Source: Halorarum halophilum
GTDB lineage: Archaea > Halobacteriota > Halobacteria > Halobacteriales > Haloferacaceae
DNA length: 64,000 nt
Reading direction: 5' to 3'
Assembly: GCF_013401515.1 (NCBI RefSeq)
Contig: NZ_CP058529.1
Location: 806,001 to 870,000, forward strand
The position numbers and the translations under genes are program-made. This document shows, piece by piece, positions 1 to 7,966 of this stretch; within the stretch, counting starts at the first letter, position 1; the number at the start of each line of letters is the position of its first letter. The notes below the pieces were generated by a model, which did not search any database, was not told the origin of the DNA, and was given only the letters and a program-made list of their open reading frames with translations.

Positions 1-2
1 TT

Positions 3-647
3 CGCGCGCTCGTCGGGGACGCGGAGCATCTCTACGGACGGTTCCTCGACTCGCTCGACGAACGGCGAGAACTCGGTGACAGGCTGGAACGGGCCGCGAC
101 CGAGTCGACCGAGGAACTTCGGTCGGCCGCCGCCGACCGGTCTATCGCCCGCGACCGCGAGGTATCCGACTACGTCGACCGTGACGTGGAGGACACCCCC
201 GCGAGGTGGGCGCTGGACGACCTCGCCGATGACCTCTCGTTCCACCTCTGGGAGCAGGAGGCCGTCGCCGATCGCCCTGCCCGTGCGCTCGTGGCCGCCG
301 TGGACGGGTTCGCCGCGCTGGGAGCGTTCGACGCGGTTCGGAACGACGTCTCCGAGGGGGAACTGTACGAGGTCGAGGACGCGGGGGACGTCCGGATACG
401 ACGACGGGACGCCGTCACCGCGCTTCGCTCCGCGGTCGACTCGCCGACCGAACCGGCGCTGGCGGCCGAGGTGCTCCCCGCCCTGGGGAACCTGGTCGCA
501 CACGGCGACGAGCAGTTGTCGAGGCTAGACGGGGAGGTCTCCGCCGAGTACGTCTCGCGTCCGGTCGCGCAGTACGTTATCGCGGCCGAGAAGGCGTGGG
601 GCCTGCAGGACGGGACGGTTCGCGTCGCGGATCGGCTCCGGCGGTAA
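3..647 (+). CDS. Unrecognised haloarchaeal protein, 5'-truncated
   Basis: The reading frame is open from the first complete codon of the window to a TAA, giving the last 214 residues of a longer protein; an internal ATG at 186 would otherwise give 153 residues, but the upstream codons have the same acidic, GC3-rich usage and continue without a stop. The visible part is predicted helical and very rich in Glu, Asp, Arg and Ala, with no cysteines, membrane segment or motif that I recognise. Helix-forming stretches around the start (residues 1-60 of the visible part) could be coiled coil. I cannot assign a function. Confidence 0.7.
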   Translation, partial: RALVGDAEHLYGRFLDSLDERRELGDRLERAATESTEELRSAAADRSIARDREVSDYVDRDVEDTPARWALDDLADDLSFHLWEQEAVADRPARALVAAVDGFAALGAFDAVRNDVSEGELYEVEDAGDVRIRRRDAVTALRSAVDSPTEPALAAEVLPALGNLVAHGDEQLSRLDGEVSAEYVSRPVAQYVIAAEKAWGLQDGTVRVADRLRR

Positions 648-683
648 CCCGGAACGGGGGATTTCTCGACCGGCGCGCCAAAG

Positions 684-692
684 GTTATATTA
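684..692 (+). promoter_or_regulatory. TATA box upstream of the sensor kinase
   Basis: An AT-rich block reading GTTATATTA sits in GC-rich DNA. Archaeal initiation about 26 bases downstream would place the transcript start near 715, where a GTG codon opens a short frame that overlaps the kinase start. Confidence 0.5.
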
Positions 693-760
693 ACTCCTCT
701 CGCCACTCTCCCCCGTGTCGCGAGGAGCGTTGACAACCCCGGAATCAGTCCCCGGCGCCG

Positions 761-3124
761 ATGACGGATGACGGACAGGCGCTGGACGTGACGGCCGCCG
801 CGGACGCGAGCAGCCCCTTCGACGAAGGAACGCTCGCCGTGAGCGGCGGCACCATCGTCGATGCGGACGACGTCGCCGCGTCGCTGCTCGAGGTCCCCCG
901 GTCCGAACTCGTCGGTCGACCGCTGTCGCGCATCTGCCCTCGGAGCCCGACCGTGTACGATGCGGACCGGCTGCTGGACGCGATCGACCGGAGCGTCGAG
1001 ACGGGCGACAGTTTCGTGTGGGTGTTCGATCGCGGGCCGACCGGCGAGGTGACGACGGAGGTCGCCGCCCGACGGGCCGAGGGGGAGGACTGCGACGTGG
1101 TGCTGTTCGTGCGCGGGACGCCGTCGTGGTCCCACCGGGACTGGTCCGTCCGCCCCGTCGAGCGCCTCCACGACGTCGCCACGCAGCTCGAATCATGTGT
1201 GGAGGCCGAGGCGGTGTACGATCTGACCGTGTCCGCCGCGACCGACATCCTCGATTTCGACACCAGCACCGTCTCGGTCGTCGAGGGGGCGAACCTCGTC
1301 ACGAAGGCGAGCACCTCCGACGTCGCCGCGGACCTTCCGGAGGCCGTTCCGAACGACTACGGCCTGGCGGGGAGGACCTACCAGACGGGGCGGAGTTTCC
1401 GGGTGGACGACGTCCACACGTTCGACGAGGACGAGCACGGACACCGCCGCCACCGGTCGGTCATCAGCGTCCCCATCGACGAGGTCGGCGTGTTCCAGGC
1501 GAGCGCCACGGCGGTCGGGGCGTTCTCCGAGCGCGACCTCGAACTCGCCGAGCTACTCGCGGGACACGCCGCGGACGCGCTCGAACGCATCCGGAGCGTC
1601 GACGCGCTCCGGGAGAACCGCAAGCGGATCGCGAGACTCCACGACGTCGCCGACGAGATGGTAACCGCCGAGACGGGAGAGGACGTCTTCGAACTCGCCG
1701 TCGACGCTGCCGAGGAGCTCCTCGACTTCGACCAGTGCACGTTCCTCCGGGCGGTCGACGGGCAGTTCGTCGTCGCGGCGTCGTCCTCCGAACTCGACCT
1801 GCCCGAGCGGTTGCTCGACACGGATCAGGGCGTCGCGGGGCGGGTGTACCGGACCGGCCAGAGCGAACTCGTGGCCGACGTCGCCGTCGAGGAGGAGGCA
1901 CAGCCGATGGTCGGGGGGATCGTCTCGGGGATCACCGTCCCGGTCGGCAGCATCGGCGTGTTCCAGGCGTTCTCCCGGAAGCCCGACGCCTTCTCGCACG
2001 ACGACCTGGAACTCGCCGAGTTGCTCACCGCCCACGTCGCGACGTCCGCCGAACGGGCCGAGTCGGCCCGCGCGCTGGAGCGACAGAAGACCCAGTTCTC
2101 GTCGCTCGTCGCCAGCCTTCCCGGGATGGTGTTCCGCACGTCGACGGACGACGTGGATCGGCTGGCGTTCGTGAACGACTACGCGGCCGAACTGACGGGG
2201 TACGATCCCGCGACGCTCACGAGCCAGAACGGCGTTGCCTTCGGCGACCTCGTCCACCCGGACGACCGTGCGAGCATCGTCGGAAAGCGCCGAGCCGCGC
2301 TCCTGGAGGGTAGGTCCTACGAGGCGACCTACCGGCTCGTGACCGCGGACTCCGGCGAGCGATGGGTGCGCGAACGAGCGACGGGGCTGTTCACCGACGA
2401 GGCGGACTCCGCGACCCTCGAGGGGTTCCTCACCGACGTGACGGGCAACCGCCGTCGGGCCCAGCTCGAGGTGCTGAACCGCTTCCTGCGGCACAACCTC
2501 CGCAACGACGTACAGGTCATCTCGGGCCACGCGGACATCCTCGAACGGGAGGTCCGGGACGAGCGAATGCTCGACAGCGTGCGGCGCATCCAGTCGGCGG
2601 CGGCGAAACTCATCGGGCACAGCGAGAAGGCGGCGACGCTCGAGGGGTTGCTCGGAAGCGACGACGAGTCCAACCGGGTGTCGGTGGACCTCGCGGCCGT
2701 CGTCCGGAGGCGCGTGGAGGCGTTCGAACGGCGGCCGGGCGTCGAACTCGACGTCTCGCTGCCGGCGTCGTGCCAAGTCTCCGCGGTACCGGTGCTCGAC
2801 GCGGCGATTCGGGAGGCGCTGGAGAACGCGCTCCGCCACGGCGGGGAGCCGCCGGTCGCCATCTCGATCTCGCTCGACGCGGTCGAAGAGCACGGTCGCG
2901 AAATCGTCCAGCTGCGGATCCGCGACGACGGACCGGGCATCCCGGAACAGGACCGGGTGGCGATCGAACGGCAGACGGAGACGGCGCTCACCCACAGCAG
3001 CGGCCTGGGCCTGTGGCTGGTCAAGTGGATCGTCACTGCCTCCGGGGGGAGCCTGGACATCCTCGACTCGCCCGAAGAAGGAACGGAACTCCGCATGACG
3101 CTCCGCCGTGCCGACGAGGGGTGA
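761..3124 (+). CDS. GAF-GAF-PAS sensor histidine kinase (soluble)
   Basis: A 787-residue cytoplasmic sensor kinase without membrane segments. In order I see an N-terminal PAS-like region (about 25-140), a GAF domain (about 150-275), a second GAF domain (about 290-420) that repeats phrases of the first, a PAS domain (about 440-555), a dimerisation/phosphoacceptor helix with RHNLRND and its histidine near residue 578, and an HATPase domain with N-box (EALENALRHGG), G1 (DDGPGIP) and G2 (SGLGLW). The HxRN phosphoacceptor motif is typical of haloarchaeal kinases. No receiver or output gene is adjacent, so the ligand and partner are unknown. An in-frame TGA at 731-733 rules out an upstream start, so ATG 761 is the earliest start. 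It has no Shine-Dalgarno sequence. Confidence 0.9.
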   Translation: MTDDGQALDVTAAADASSPFDEGTLAVSGGTIVDADDVAASLLEVPRSELVGRPLSRICPRSPTVYDADRLLDAIDRSVETGDSFVWVFDRGPTGEVTTEVAARRAEGEDCDVVLFVRGTPSWSHRDWSVRPVERLHDVATQLESCVEAEAVYDLTVSAATDILDFDTSTVSVVEGANLVTKASTSDVAADLPEAVPNDYGLAGRTYQTGRSFRVDDVHTFDEDEHGHRRHRSVISVPIDEVGVFQASATAVGAFSERDLELAELLAGHAADALERIRSVDALRENRKRIARLHDVADEMVTAETGEDVFELAVDAAEELLDFDQCTFLRAVDGQFVVAASSSELDLPERLLDTDQGVAGRVYRTGQSELVADVAVEEEAQPMVGGIVSGITVPVGSIGVFQAFSRKPDAFSHDDLELAELLTAHVATSAERAESARALERQKTQFSSLVASLPGMVFRTSTDDVDRLAFVNDYAAELTGYDPATLTSQNGVAFGDLVHPDDRASIVGKRRAALLEGRSYEATYRLVTADSGERWVRERATGLFTDEADSATLEGFLTDVTGNRRRAQLEVLNRFLRHNLRNDVQVISGHADILEREVRDERMLDSVRRIQSAAAKLIGHSEKAATLEGLLGSDDESNRVSVDLAAVVRRRVEAFERRPGVELDVSLPASCQVSAVPVLDAAIREALENALRHGGEPPVAISISLDAVEEHGREIVQLRIRDDGPGIPEQDRVAIERQTETALTHSSGLGLWLVKWIVTASGGSLDILDSPEEGTELRMTLRRADEG

Positions 3125-3226
3125 CCGGCGGTCACCGGAGTCGAACCGGCTGGGTTCGACCGGGACTGATCAGACGGGGGGCGTTCCGGGAGAATGGTCC
3201 GGGTGCGCGGCGTTCGTGTGGAGACG

Positions 3227-4039
3227 TCACTCCGTCGCGTCGACGACCTCGTAGCTGATGTTCTCCGCGACCAGCTTGTTCGTGTGGGTCGCCACCTCGC
3301 TCGTCGCCGCCAGCAGGAGCACGTCGAGCCCCTTCATCGACGCCTCCTGGACCGCGAGCGGGGTGCCGAAACGGATGTCAGGCGTGCGGTCGGCCCGCCG
3401 CGCGAGCGCCAGCGCCTCGGTCCCGGCGACCCCGAGGAGGTCGTGGTCGGCCGCGGCGTCGCGGACCGCGTCGACGTCGACGGCGCGGCTCCCGCCGTCC
3501 TGAACAAGGGGGACGGCGAGCACGGTCACCTTGCCCAGGTCGTACTCCAGGACGCCCTCGAAGTTCGTGACGCCCACGTCCTGGCCGGCGTTCGCGTCGG
3601 TGACGGCGACGGCGGTGACGGTTCCGCCCGGGCCGGCGGCCGCCCGGAGGACGCCCTCGTGCATCGAGATGGACACCTCCTGACCCTCGGCGATGTCGGT
3701 CGTGGCGAGGGCGGTGTCGATCTCGACCTGTCCGATGACGTCCTCGGAGACGTGGTCGGTGAACTCCCGCAGTTCGTCCGTGCGGGTGATGAGCCAGTCC
3801 ACCCCCTCCTTCGTCACCTCGTATCGCCCGCGGCCGTGCTTGCGGACGTACCCCTCGTCCACGAGCCCCTGGAGGTAGTCGCTCACCGCCTGCGAGGTGA
3901 CGCCGATGGCGTCGGCGACCTCCTGCTGGCTGACCGCCGGCTGGCGCTCCGCGATCTGGACGAGGATCTGGTACCGGGTCGCGTCCCGCTTGTTCCGGAG
4001 GACGCCGGCGGGCCCCCCGTCGCTCCCGTACCCGTTCAT
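3227..4039 (-). CDS. COG1497-type MarR/HTH transcriptional regulator
   Basis: A predicted DNA-binding protein of 270 residues. The N-terminal third is a winged helix-turn-helix (phrases DATRYQILVQIAERQPAVS, QQEVADAIGVTSQAVSDYL, then a wing ending YEVTKEGVDWL). The remaining 190 residues form a beta-rich domain with repeated hydrophobic strands, resembling the C-terminal part of the archaeal COG1497 regulators. Its ligand is unknown. An upstream ATG at 4078 would add 13 residues, but an AAAAGCTACTT-like promoter element lies just where a leaderless transcript starting at 4039 would need it, so I prefer 4039. It is convergent with the sensor kinase and divergent from the DUF5789-like gene. Confidence 0.8.
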   Translation of the reverse strand: MNGYGSDGGPAGVLRNKRDATRYQILVQIAERQPAVSQQEVADAIGVTSQAVSDYLQGLVDEGYVRKHGRGRYEVTKEGVDWLITRTDELREFTDHVSEDVIGQVEIDTALATTDIAEGQEVSISMHEGVLRAAAGPGGTVTAVAVTDANAGQDVGVTNFEGVLEYDLGKVTVLAVPLVQDGGSRAVDVDAVRDAAADHDLLGVAGTEALALARRADRTPDIRFGTPLAVQEASMKGLDVLLLAATSEVATHTNKLVAENISYEVVDATE

Positions 4040-4301
4040 GCCGAAGAGTCGGGAACCGGAGCGCAAGTAGCTTTTCATCGTCGGAACCGGGAGGTGGGAA
4101 TCCCGGCGATCCCGACGAACCGTCGAAAGTGGGTTTGCCGTAGCACAATCGCGTCTGAGCGGACATCCACTTCGGTTGTATTCGGGACCGAACCGACCGC
4201 TACTCGTGGGAGTCCGGACGCCGTTCGGTCGTCGCCTGAAAAGGACCGAGCCACGGCCGGGGGAAGGGACTTACCTGTGGCGACCCGCCGACCGAACGTT
4301 C

Positions 4302-4625
4302 ATGGCCGACGAGAATGACGACAACCGCGAGCAGGGCGTCGACTTCGGCTCCCTCGCGGACGAACTCGAGAACCTGGAGTACCCCGTCGAGAACGAGGAG
4401 CTCCTCGAGGAGTACGGCGATCACGAACTCGACCTCGAATCGGGCTCCCAGACGCTCGTGACGGTACTCGGTCCGCAGGAGGGAACCACGTACGAGTCGG
4501 CGGACGCGGTCCGCCAGGCCATCTTCACGATGGTCGGCGACGGCGCGGTCGGTCGGGAGGGCTACTCCGACCGCGGCGGGAGCGGGAGCGACGAGCCCGA
4601 CGACGAGGAGGACCAGAGCGTCTAG
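4302..4625 (+). CDS. DUF5789-like small acidic protein
   Basis: A 107-residue soluble protein, strongly acidic at both ends. The core (YPVENEELLEEYGDHE, a TLVTVLG segment, then a helix ESADAVRQAIFTMVGDGAVG ending in YSDRGG) matches my memory of the haloarchaeal DUF5789 family, whose function is unknown. The long frame extends upstream to 4176, but the codons before 4302 are Arg/Pro-rich and unlike the rest; a GACTTACC element about 30 bases before ATG 4302 suits a leaderless start there. The C-terminal tail is a Gly/Ser/Asp/Glu-rich stretch that is probably disordered. Confidence 0.8.
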   Translation: MADENDDNREQGVDFGSLADELENLEYPVENEELLEEYGDHELDLESGSQTLVTVLGPQEGTTYESADAVRQAIFTMVGDGAVGREGYSDRGGSGSDEPDDEEDQSV

Positions 4626-5123
4626 AACGACCGACGGGGGAATCCCGGGCGGTGAAACATCGGTTTGCGGTACGGCCCCATTCCCCTGAGTCCGTCCGGT
4701 ACGCAGGTGATTGTGGGAAACGGGGACGCGTCGCGTCGGATTCCACCGGGACGGAAATCTGGAAACAGTAGGGCGACGTTGTCGAGCGGAAGGGTTCGCC
4801 CTCGCCGATCGCGGTCCCGTCCCGAGCTACGCGTTCGCCGGAGACGGTCGACTCACGACCCCAAATCCGTCGTCGGTCTCCGGGTGCGAGGGTCGGCGAA
4901 TCGAGTCGGAGCAGGCGACGCGAGCGAGTAACGCGGCCGTACCTTCTCCGACATCTGGCGGCCCGATTCCCGGCGACCGGCTACGACACCTATAACAAAT
5001 GCGGCTGGCCGGGGAGCGTTCACTTGCCACCCGAAACCGGCGGACGGCGGTCCGACACGGCTGGCCGTCCGTCTCCGATTCGGTGGTGGATCGATACACC
5101 AGATCGGCACGGAGGAACACACG
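4626..5123. other. Non-coding stretch with promoter for the PRC-barrel operon
   Basis: Roughly 500 bases without a credible gene. Short open frames on both strands have Arg/Ser-rich translations and no haloarchaeal codon pattern. The only element I can point to is CTATAAC at about 4990-4996, a TATA-like box that would start transcription near 5020 and leave a leader of about 100 bases before the PRC-barrel gene. Confidence 0.5.
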
Positions 5124-5369
5124 ATGTCAGAGAGAGCACTCACGGAAGACGACGAGGGGAAGCGCGTGGTCAACGCGAACGGCGACGAGATCGGCATGGT
5201 CTCCGACGTCCGTGGCGGCACGGCGTACGTCGACCCGGACCCCGGAATCACGGACACCATCACGTCGAAGCTCGGATGGAGCGACAGGGACGAGGACGAC
5301 TACCCGCTCGACCGATCCTCTATCGGGATGATCTCCGACGACGAGATCAGACTGAAGGAGGACCTGTAA
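5124..5369 (+). CDS. PRC-barrel domain protein
   Basis: An 81-residue single-domain protein that looks like a PRC-barrel: GKRVVNANGDEIGMVSDV is the typical first beta-hairpin, followed by acidic loops and a strand before EIRLKEDL. PRC-barrels serve as protein- or RNA-binding modules; the partner here is unknown. A GGAGGA sequence about ten bases before the ATG shows Shine-Dalgarno-led initiation on a leadered transcript, unlike most neighbours. Only one base separates its stop from the GTG of the next frame, and a second GGAGG lies inside its last codons, so the two are almost certainly translated together. Confidence 0.8.
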   Translation: MSERALTEDDEGKRVVNANGDEIGMVSDVRGGTAYVDPDPGITDTITSKLGWSDRDEDDYPLDRSSIGMISDDEIRLKEDL

Positions 5370-5370
5370 C

Positions 5371-5595
5371 GTGTCCCAGCGGACACCTCGAACGGGGACC
5401 GGAATCGGCGGATCGGGCGGGGAGACGGTGGAGTACGGCACCGGAGTCCAGCAGGGTTCCGGAAGCGGTCCACCTACTGGTCAGCAGTATCCCCAGCAAG
5501 GCGGTCAGCAGCAGTATCAACCAAGCAGTCAGCAGGCTGCCGGGAGTAGTGGGCAGCAGCAGTACCAGTCTCCGGGCCAGCAGTCGAGCCTCTAG
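5371..5595 (+). CDS. Gln-rich repeat N-terminus, cut off by an in-frame TAG
   Basis: Starts with GTG preceded by GGAGG nine bases upstream, inside the end of the PRC-barrel gene. It encodes 74 residues: a Thr/Gly-rich leader followed by octapeptides of the type GGQQQYQP. Translation stops at TAG 5593-5595, but the same frame continues without another stop through seven more octapeptides into the cysteine-rich protein whose ATG is at 5755. I read this as the N-terminal part of one interrupted gene spanning 5371-6162, not as an independent gene. The TAG sits between Leu and Phe codons where the repeat favours CAG, so a single C-to-T change would explain it. Confidence 0.65.
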   Translation: MSQRTPRTGTGIGGSGGETVEYGTGVQQGSGSGPPTGQQYPQQGGQQQYQPSSQQAAGSSGQQQYQSPGQQSSL

Positions 5596-5766
5596 TTCGG
5601 CGGCCAGCAGGGCCTCGAGTCCGGTAGCCAGCAAGGTGTCCAGCCCGGCGGTCAGCAGGGAATCCAGGCCGGCGGCCAACAGCAGGTCCAGCCGGGGAGT
5701 CAACAGCAGTTCCAGCCAAGCGGCCAACAGCAGACCCAGATCGGTGGTCAGGGCATGACCCAGCCC
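5500..5766 (+). repeat. Tandem 24-bp repeats encoding Gln-rich octapeptides
   Basis: About eleven degenerate 24-base units, each encoding a variant of (G/S)GQQ-x-x-Q-(P/A/S), run through the end of the 5371 frame, across the TAG at 5593 and up to the second ATG. One unit, the one holding the TAG, is nine codons long. Such low-complexity tracts are prone to slippage and are probably a disordered, extended linker in the protein. Confidence 0.85.
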
Positions 5767-6162
5767 CCAGCGAGCGAGTTCGAGGCGTCGCTGACGAGCG
5801 ACATGCGACTCGCGCTGCACGACTTCGTCCAGGCGGCGACGGTCTGCGAGTGGTGTGCGGACCGCTGCCTCATGGAATGGCCGGAGATGGCGGAGTGCAT
5901 CCGACTCTGCCGGGACGTCGCCGACCTCGCCGTCGAGAACGTACAGTTCATGGCGCGCGACTCGCCGTTCGGTCCGGAACTCGCGGAGACGTTCGCGATC
6001 GCGGCCGAGGAGTGTGCGAACGAGTGCGCCCGCCACGCCCACTCGCACTGCCAGGAGTGCGCGAGCGTGCTCGATCGAGCGGTGGAGTCGACCTGGCGGA
6101 TGCTGGAGTCCATCGAGCAGCAGGGGGTCGTCGGGGCCCAGCAGCAGACCCAGCAGTACTGA
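5755..6162 (+). CDS. Four-helix cysteine-rich protein (DUF326/copper-storage-like)
   Basis: A 135-residue frame with four amphipathic helices carrying regularly spaced cysteines: CEWCADRC, then CIRLC, then ECANEC and the pair CQEC. This pattern matches the DUF326/Csp four-helix bundle family, members of which bind Cu(I) inside the bundle; metal binding here is inferred. The frame is continuous with the upstream Gln-rich repeat apart from one TAG, and the first residues after ATG 5755 are the last repeat unit, so the annotated start is probably internal to the ancestral gene. Only a weak GGTGG precedes this ATG. The C-terminus is again Gln-rich (QQQTQQY). Expression from the internal start or by readthrough is open. 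Confidence 0.75.
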   Translation: MTQPPASEFEASLTSDMRLALHDFVQAATVCEWCADRCLMEWPEMAECIRLCRDVADLAVENVQFMARDSPFGPELAETFAIAAEECANECARHAHSHCQECASVLDRAVESTWRMLESIEQQGVVGAQQQTQQY

Positions 6163-6351
6163 GCCGCCCTCCAACCGACGCCATTCTTTCGCCGGCGGGC
6201 CCGGACCGCCGTCCTCGAGGAGTGTTCCGTTCGGAGTCGTGCCGCCGGTGACGTCGCCACCACGCCTGCTCCGCGCGCCCCTGGACGGTTCTCGGAGCCC
6301 GGGAATCGCTGTTCCGTTATATGCCGTTCCCCGGCCACAGTCTACCTGTAG

Positions 6352-6365
6352 GAGGAACGACGATG
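6352..6365 (+). promoter_or_regulatory. Shine-Dalgarno and start of the DoxX gene
   Basis: GGAGGA lies six bases before ATG 6363 and decides the start against the in-frame ATG at 6321. A TTATAT box at about 6316-6321 would start the transcript near 6345. Confidence 0.55.
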
Positions 6366-6929
6366 GAATCTACCAACACCGGAAGCGCGAACGTGTTCGA
6401 GAGCAGACTCGGCGGGATCGAGGTCAGGGCGCGTGCCCACAGCCTCAGCGCGTGGTTCGTCCTCGCGCTGCGACTGATGATGGGCTACGCGTTCCTCTAC
6501 TCGGGGTGGACGAAGATCGCCGGGGGTTCGTTCGGCGCGCAGTGGTACCTGCTGAACTCGCCCGCCGCGAACGGGAGCCCGCTGGTCGGCCTGTTCACCT
6601 GGATGGGTCAGACCGCCTGGTTCGTCGAGTTCGCCAACGTCGCGGTGCCGTGGGGGGAGCTCCTCATCGGGCTCGGGCTCCTCGTGGGCGCGTTCACCCG
6701 CCTCGCCGCGTTCTTCGGCGCGCTCATGATGCTCCTGTTCTACTTCGGGAACTGGGACGTCGCCCACGGCGTGATCAACGGGGACTTCGCGTACATGCTC
6801 GTGTTCCTCGCGGTCGCCGCGTTCGGCGCCGGGCGGATCCTCGGGCTCGACGCGTACATCGAGAACTACGAGGTCGACGGCCAGCCCCTCGTCGAGCGCT
6901 ACCCCGTCCTCGAGTACGTCCTCGGCTGA
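6363..6929 (+). CDS. DoxX/DoxD-like membrane protein
   Basis: A 188-residue integral membrane protein with four predicted helices. The first carries LRLMMGYAFLYSGWTKI, a signature of the DoxX family (small subunits associated with terminal oxidases or thiosulfate:quinone oxidoreductase in some archaea). The following helices show WGELLIGLGLLVGAFTRLAAFFG and FAYMLVFLAVAAFGAGR. The start is fixed by GGAGGA just upstream. The electron donor and partner subunit are not visible nearby. It follows the cysteine-rich protein on the same strand but has its own TATA-like box, so it is probably a separate transcript. Confidence 0.85.
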   Translation: MESTNTGSANVFESRLGGIEVRARAHSLSAWFVLALRLMMGYAFLYSGWTKIAGGSFGAQWYLLNSPAANGSPLVGLFTWMGQTAWFVEFANVAVPWGELLIGLGLLVGAFTRLAAFFGALMMLLFYFGNWDVAHGVINGDFAYMLVFLAVAAFGAGRILGLDAYIENYEVDGQPLVERYPVLEYVLG

Positions 6930-6995
6930 ACCGTCGGCACGAACACCCTTTTTTGGCTTCCCGACCGGCCGTCGCTCGCAGTCCGACGCCGTTCG

Positions 6996-7283
6996 TCACT
7001 CGCTGTACAACGAGTACACGATGATACCGAAGCCGACGGCCGTGAGCGCGCTCTCGATGAGGATCACCGACTCGGTGGCGAAGCCGAACGCCTGGTGGGC
7101 CATCCCCGCCAGCATCGCTCCGACGGTGACGAACCCGAAGCCGAGCGCCAGCGCCCCCAGGGCGGTCGCGTGCGTCCGGCGGTACGCCTTGAACGCGAGG
7201 AACGTGACGATGCCGCCGAGGACGAGCGTGATGCTCTTGAACGCGATGACCCCCGTCGAGATGTAGTCGGCGAGGTGGCTCAC
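6996..7283 (-). CDS. Small three-helix membrane protein coupled to HTH gene (DUF7521-like)
   Basis: A 95-residue membrane protein starting with GTG. It has three hydrophobic segments, the first around TGVIAFKSITLVLGGIVTFL, the second around ATALGALALGFGFVTVGAML and the third near the C-terminus (VILIESALTAVGFGIIVYSL). The GTG overlaps the TGA of the upstream regulator in a GTGA quartet, so the two are translationally coupled. Pairs of a winged-helix regulator and a small protein of this kind recur in haloarchaea, and I recall them as DUF7521. The biochemical role is unknown; sensing a membrane state for the regulator is only an inference. Confidence 0.75.
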   Translation of the reverse strand: MSHLADYISTGVIAFKSITLVLGGIVTFLAFKAYRRTHATALGALALGFGFVTVGAMLAGMAHQAFGFATESVILIESALTAVGFGIIVYSLYSE

Positions 7284-7657
7284 GTCTCCCGTCGCACCTC
7301 CGACCACATGTTCGCGAGGCGCCCCTCCGGCGTGTCCCGCGGTCGTTCGAGGTCCAGATCGAACTCGCGCCCCTCGTCGAGTTCGACGACGATTCGTTCG
7401 AAGTCGACCACGTACCGCGACCGGTGGTGGCCGTCGGGGCGGACCTCGGTCTCCTCGTTCACCAGCGACGCGTCGGTCAGCTTGTCGAGCTTCCGGTAGG
7501 TGGTCGAGAGCGGCACGTCCGCCGAGTCGGCGACCTCCTGTGCGCTCATCGGCTCGTCGAGGGCCGAGACGATCTCCCGGCACGCGTCGTCGTCGAGCGC
7601 GCCGACAACTCGCTCCAGCCCGGGACCGTCCCGCCCCGAGCGGACGTCCACCGTCAT
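7280..7657 (-). CDS. Winged helix-turn-helix (ArsR-type) regulator
   Basis: A 125-residue DNA-binding protein. The helix-turn-helix spans about residues 25-75 (ACREIVSALDEPMSAQEVADS, then VPLSTTYRKLDKLTDASLV), followed by a wing with HHRSRYVVDFERIVVEL and an acidic tail. It is typical of haloarchaeal ArsR-like regulators with no metal-binding cysteines. A CATTAAG box about 30 bases upstream of the ATG indicates a leaderless transcript. It shares four bases with the following small membrane protein gene, which is the likely functional partner or target. Confidence 0.85.
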   Translation of the reverse strand: MTVDVRSGRDGPGLERVVGALDDDACREIVSALDEPMSAQEVADSADVPLSTTYRKLDKLTDASLVNEETEVRPDGHHRSRYVVDFERIVVELDEGREFDLDLERPRDTPEGRLANMWSEVRRET

Positions 7658-7966
7658 CGAGTCGACGTAGACGACATTCCCCCTTAATGGTTACAGTACG
7701 CCGCCGGTTCGGGGCCTGATTCCGTCCGTGACACGTCGATTCCGGTCGAGTGTCTCCCGAACACGTGACCCCCGGTGAGGCTCCCGGAGAACGTCCACGA
7801 CGGTAGTTGCGCGCACGCGCTTCGCTCGCTCGGCTACGTCGACACCGGTGCCCCCGGCGTGCTGCTTTTCGAGCCGACCGCGGAATTCGCGCGATAGTCC
7901 CGTCGAGACCCCATCCTTGCGAATGTCGGCACGTCGTTCTTCGGAACGGGGACCCCCACGTCGGAC
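7658..7966. other. Intergenic region, no gene seen
   Basis: About 300 bases between divergent genes. It holds the CATTAAG promoter of the minus-strand regulator near 7680-7690 and a GC-rich low-complexity run around 7807-7840. No frame on either strand gives a recognisable protein. Confidence 0.4.
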
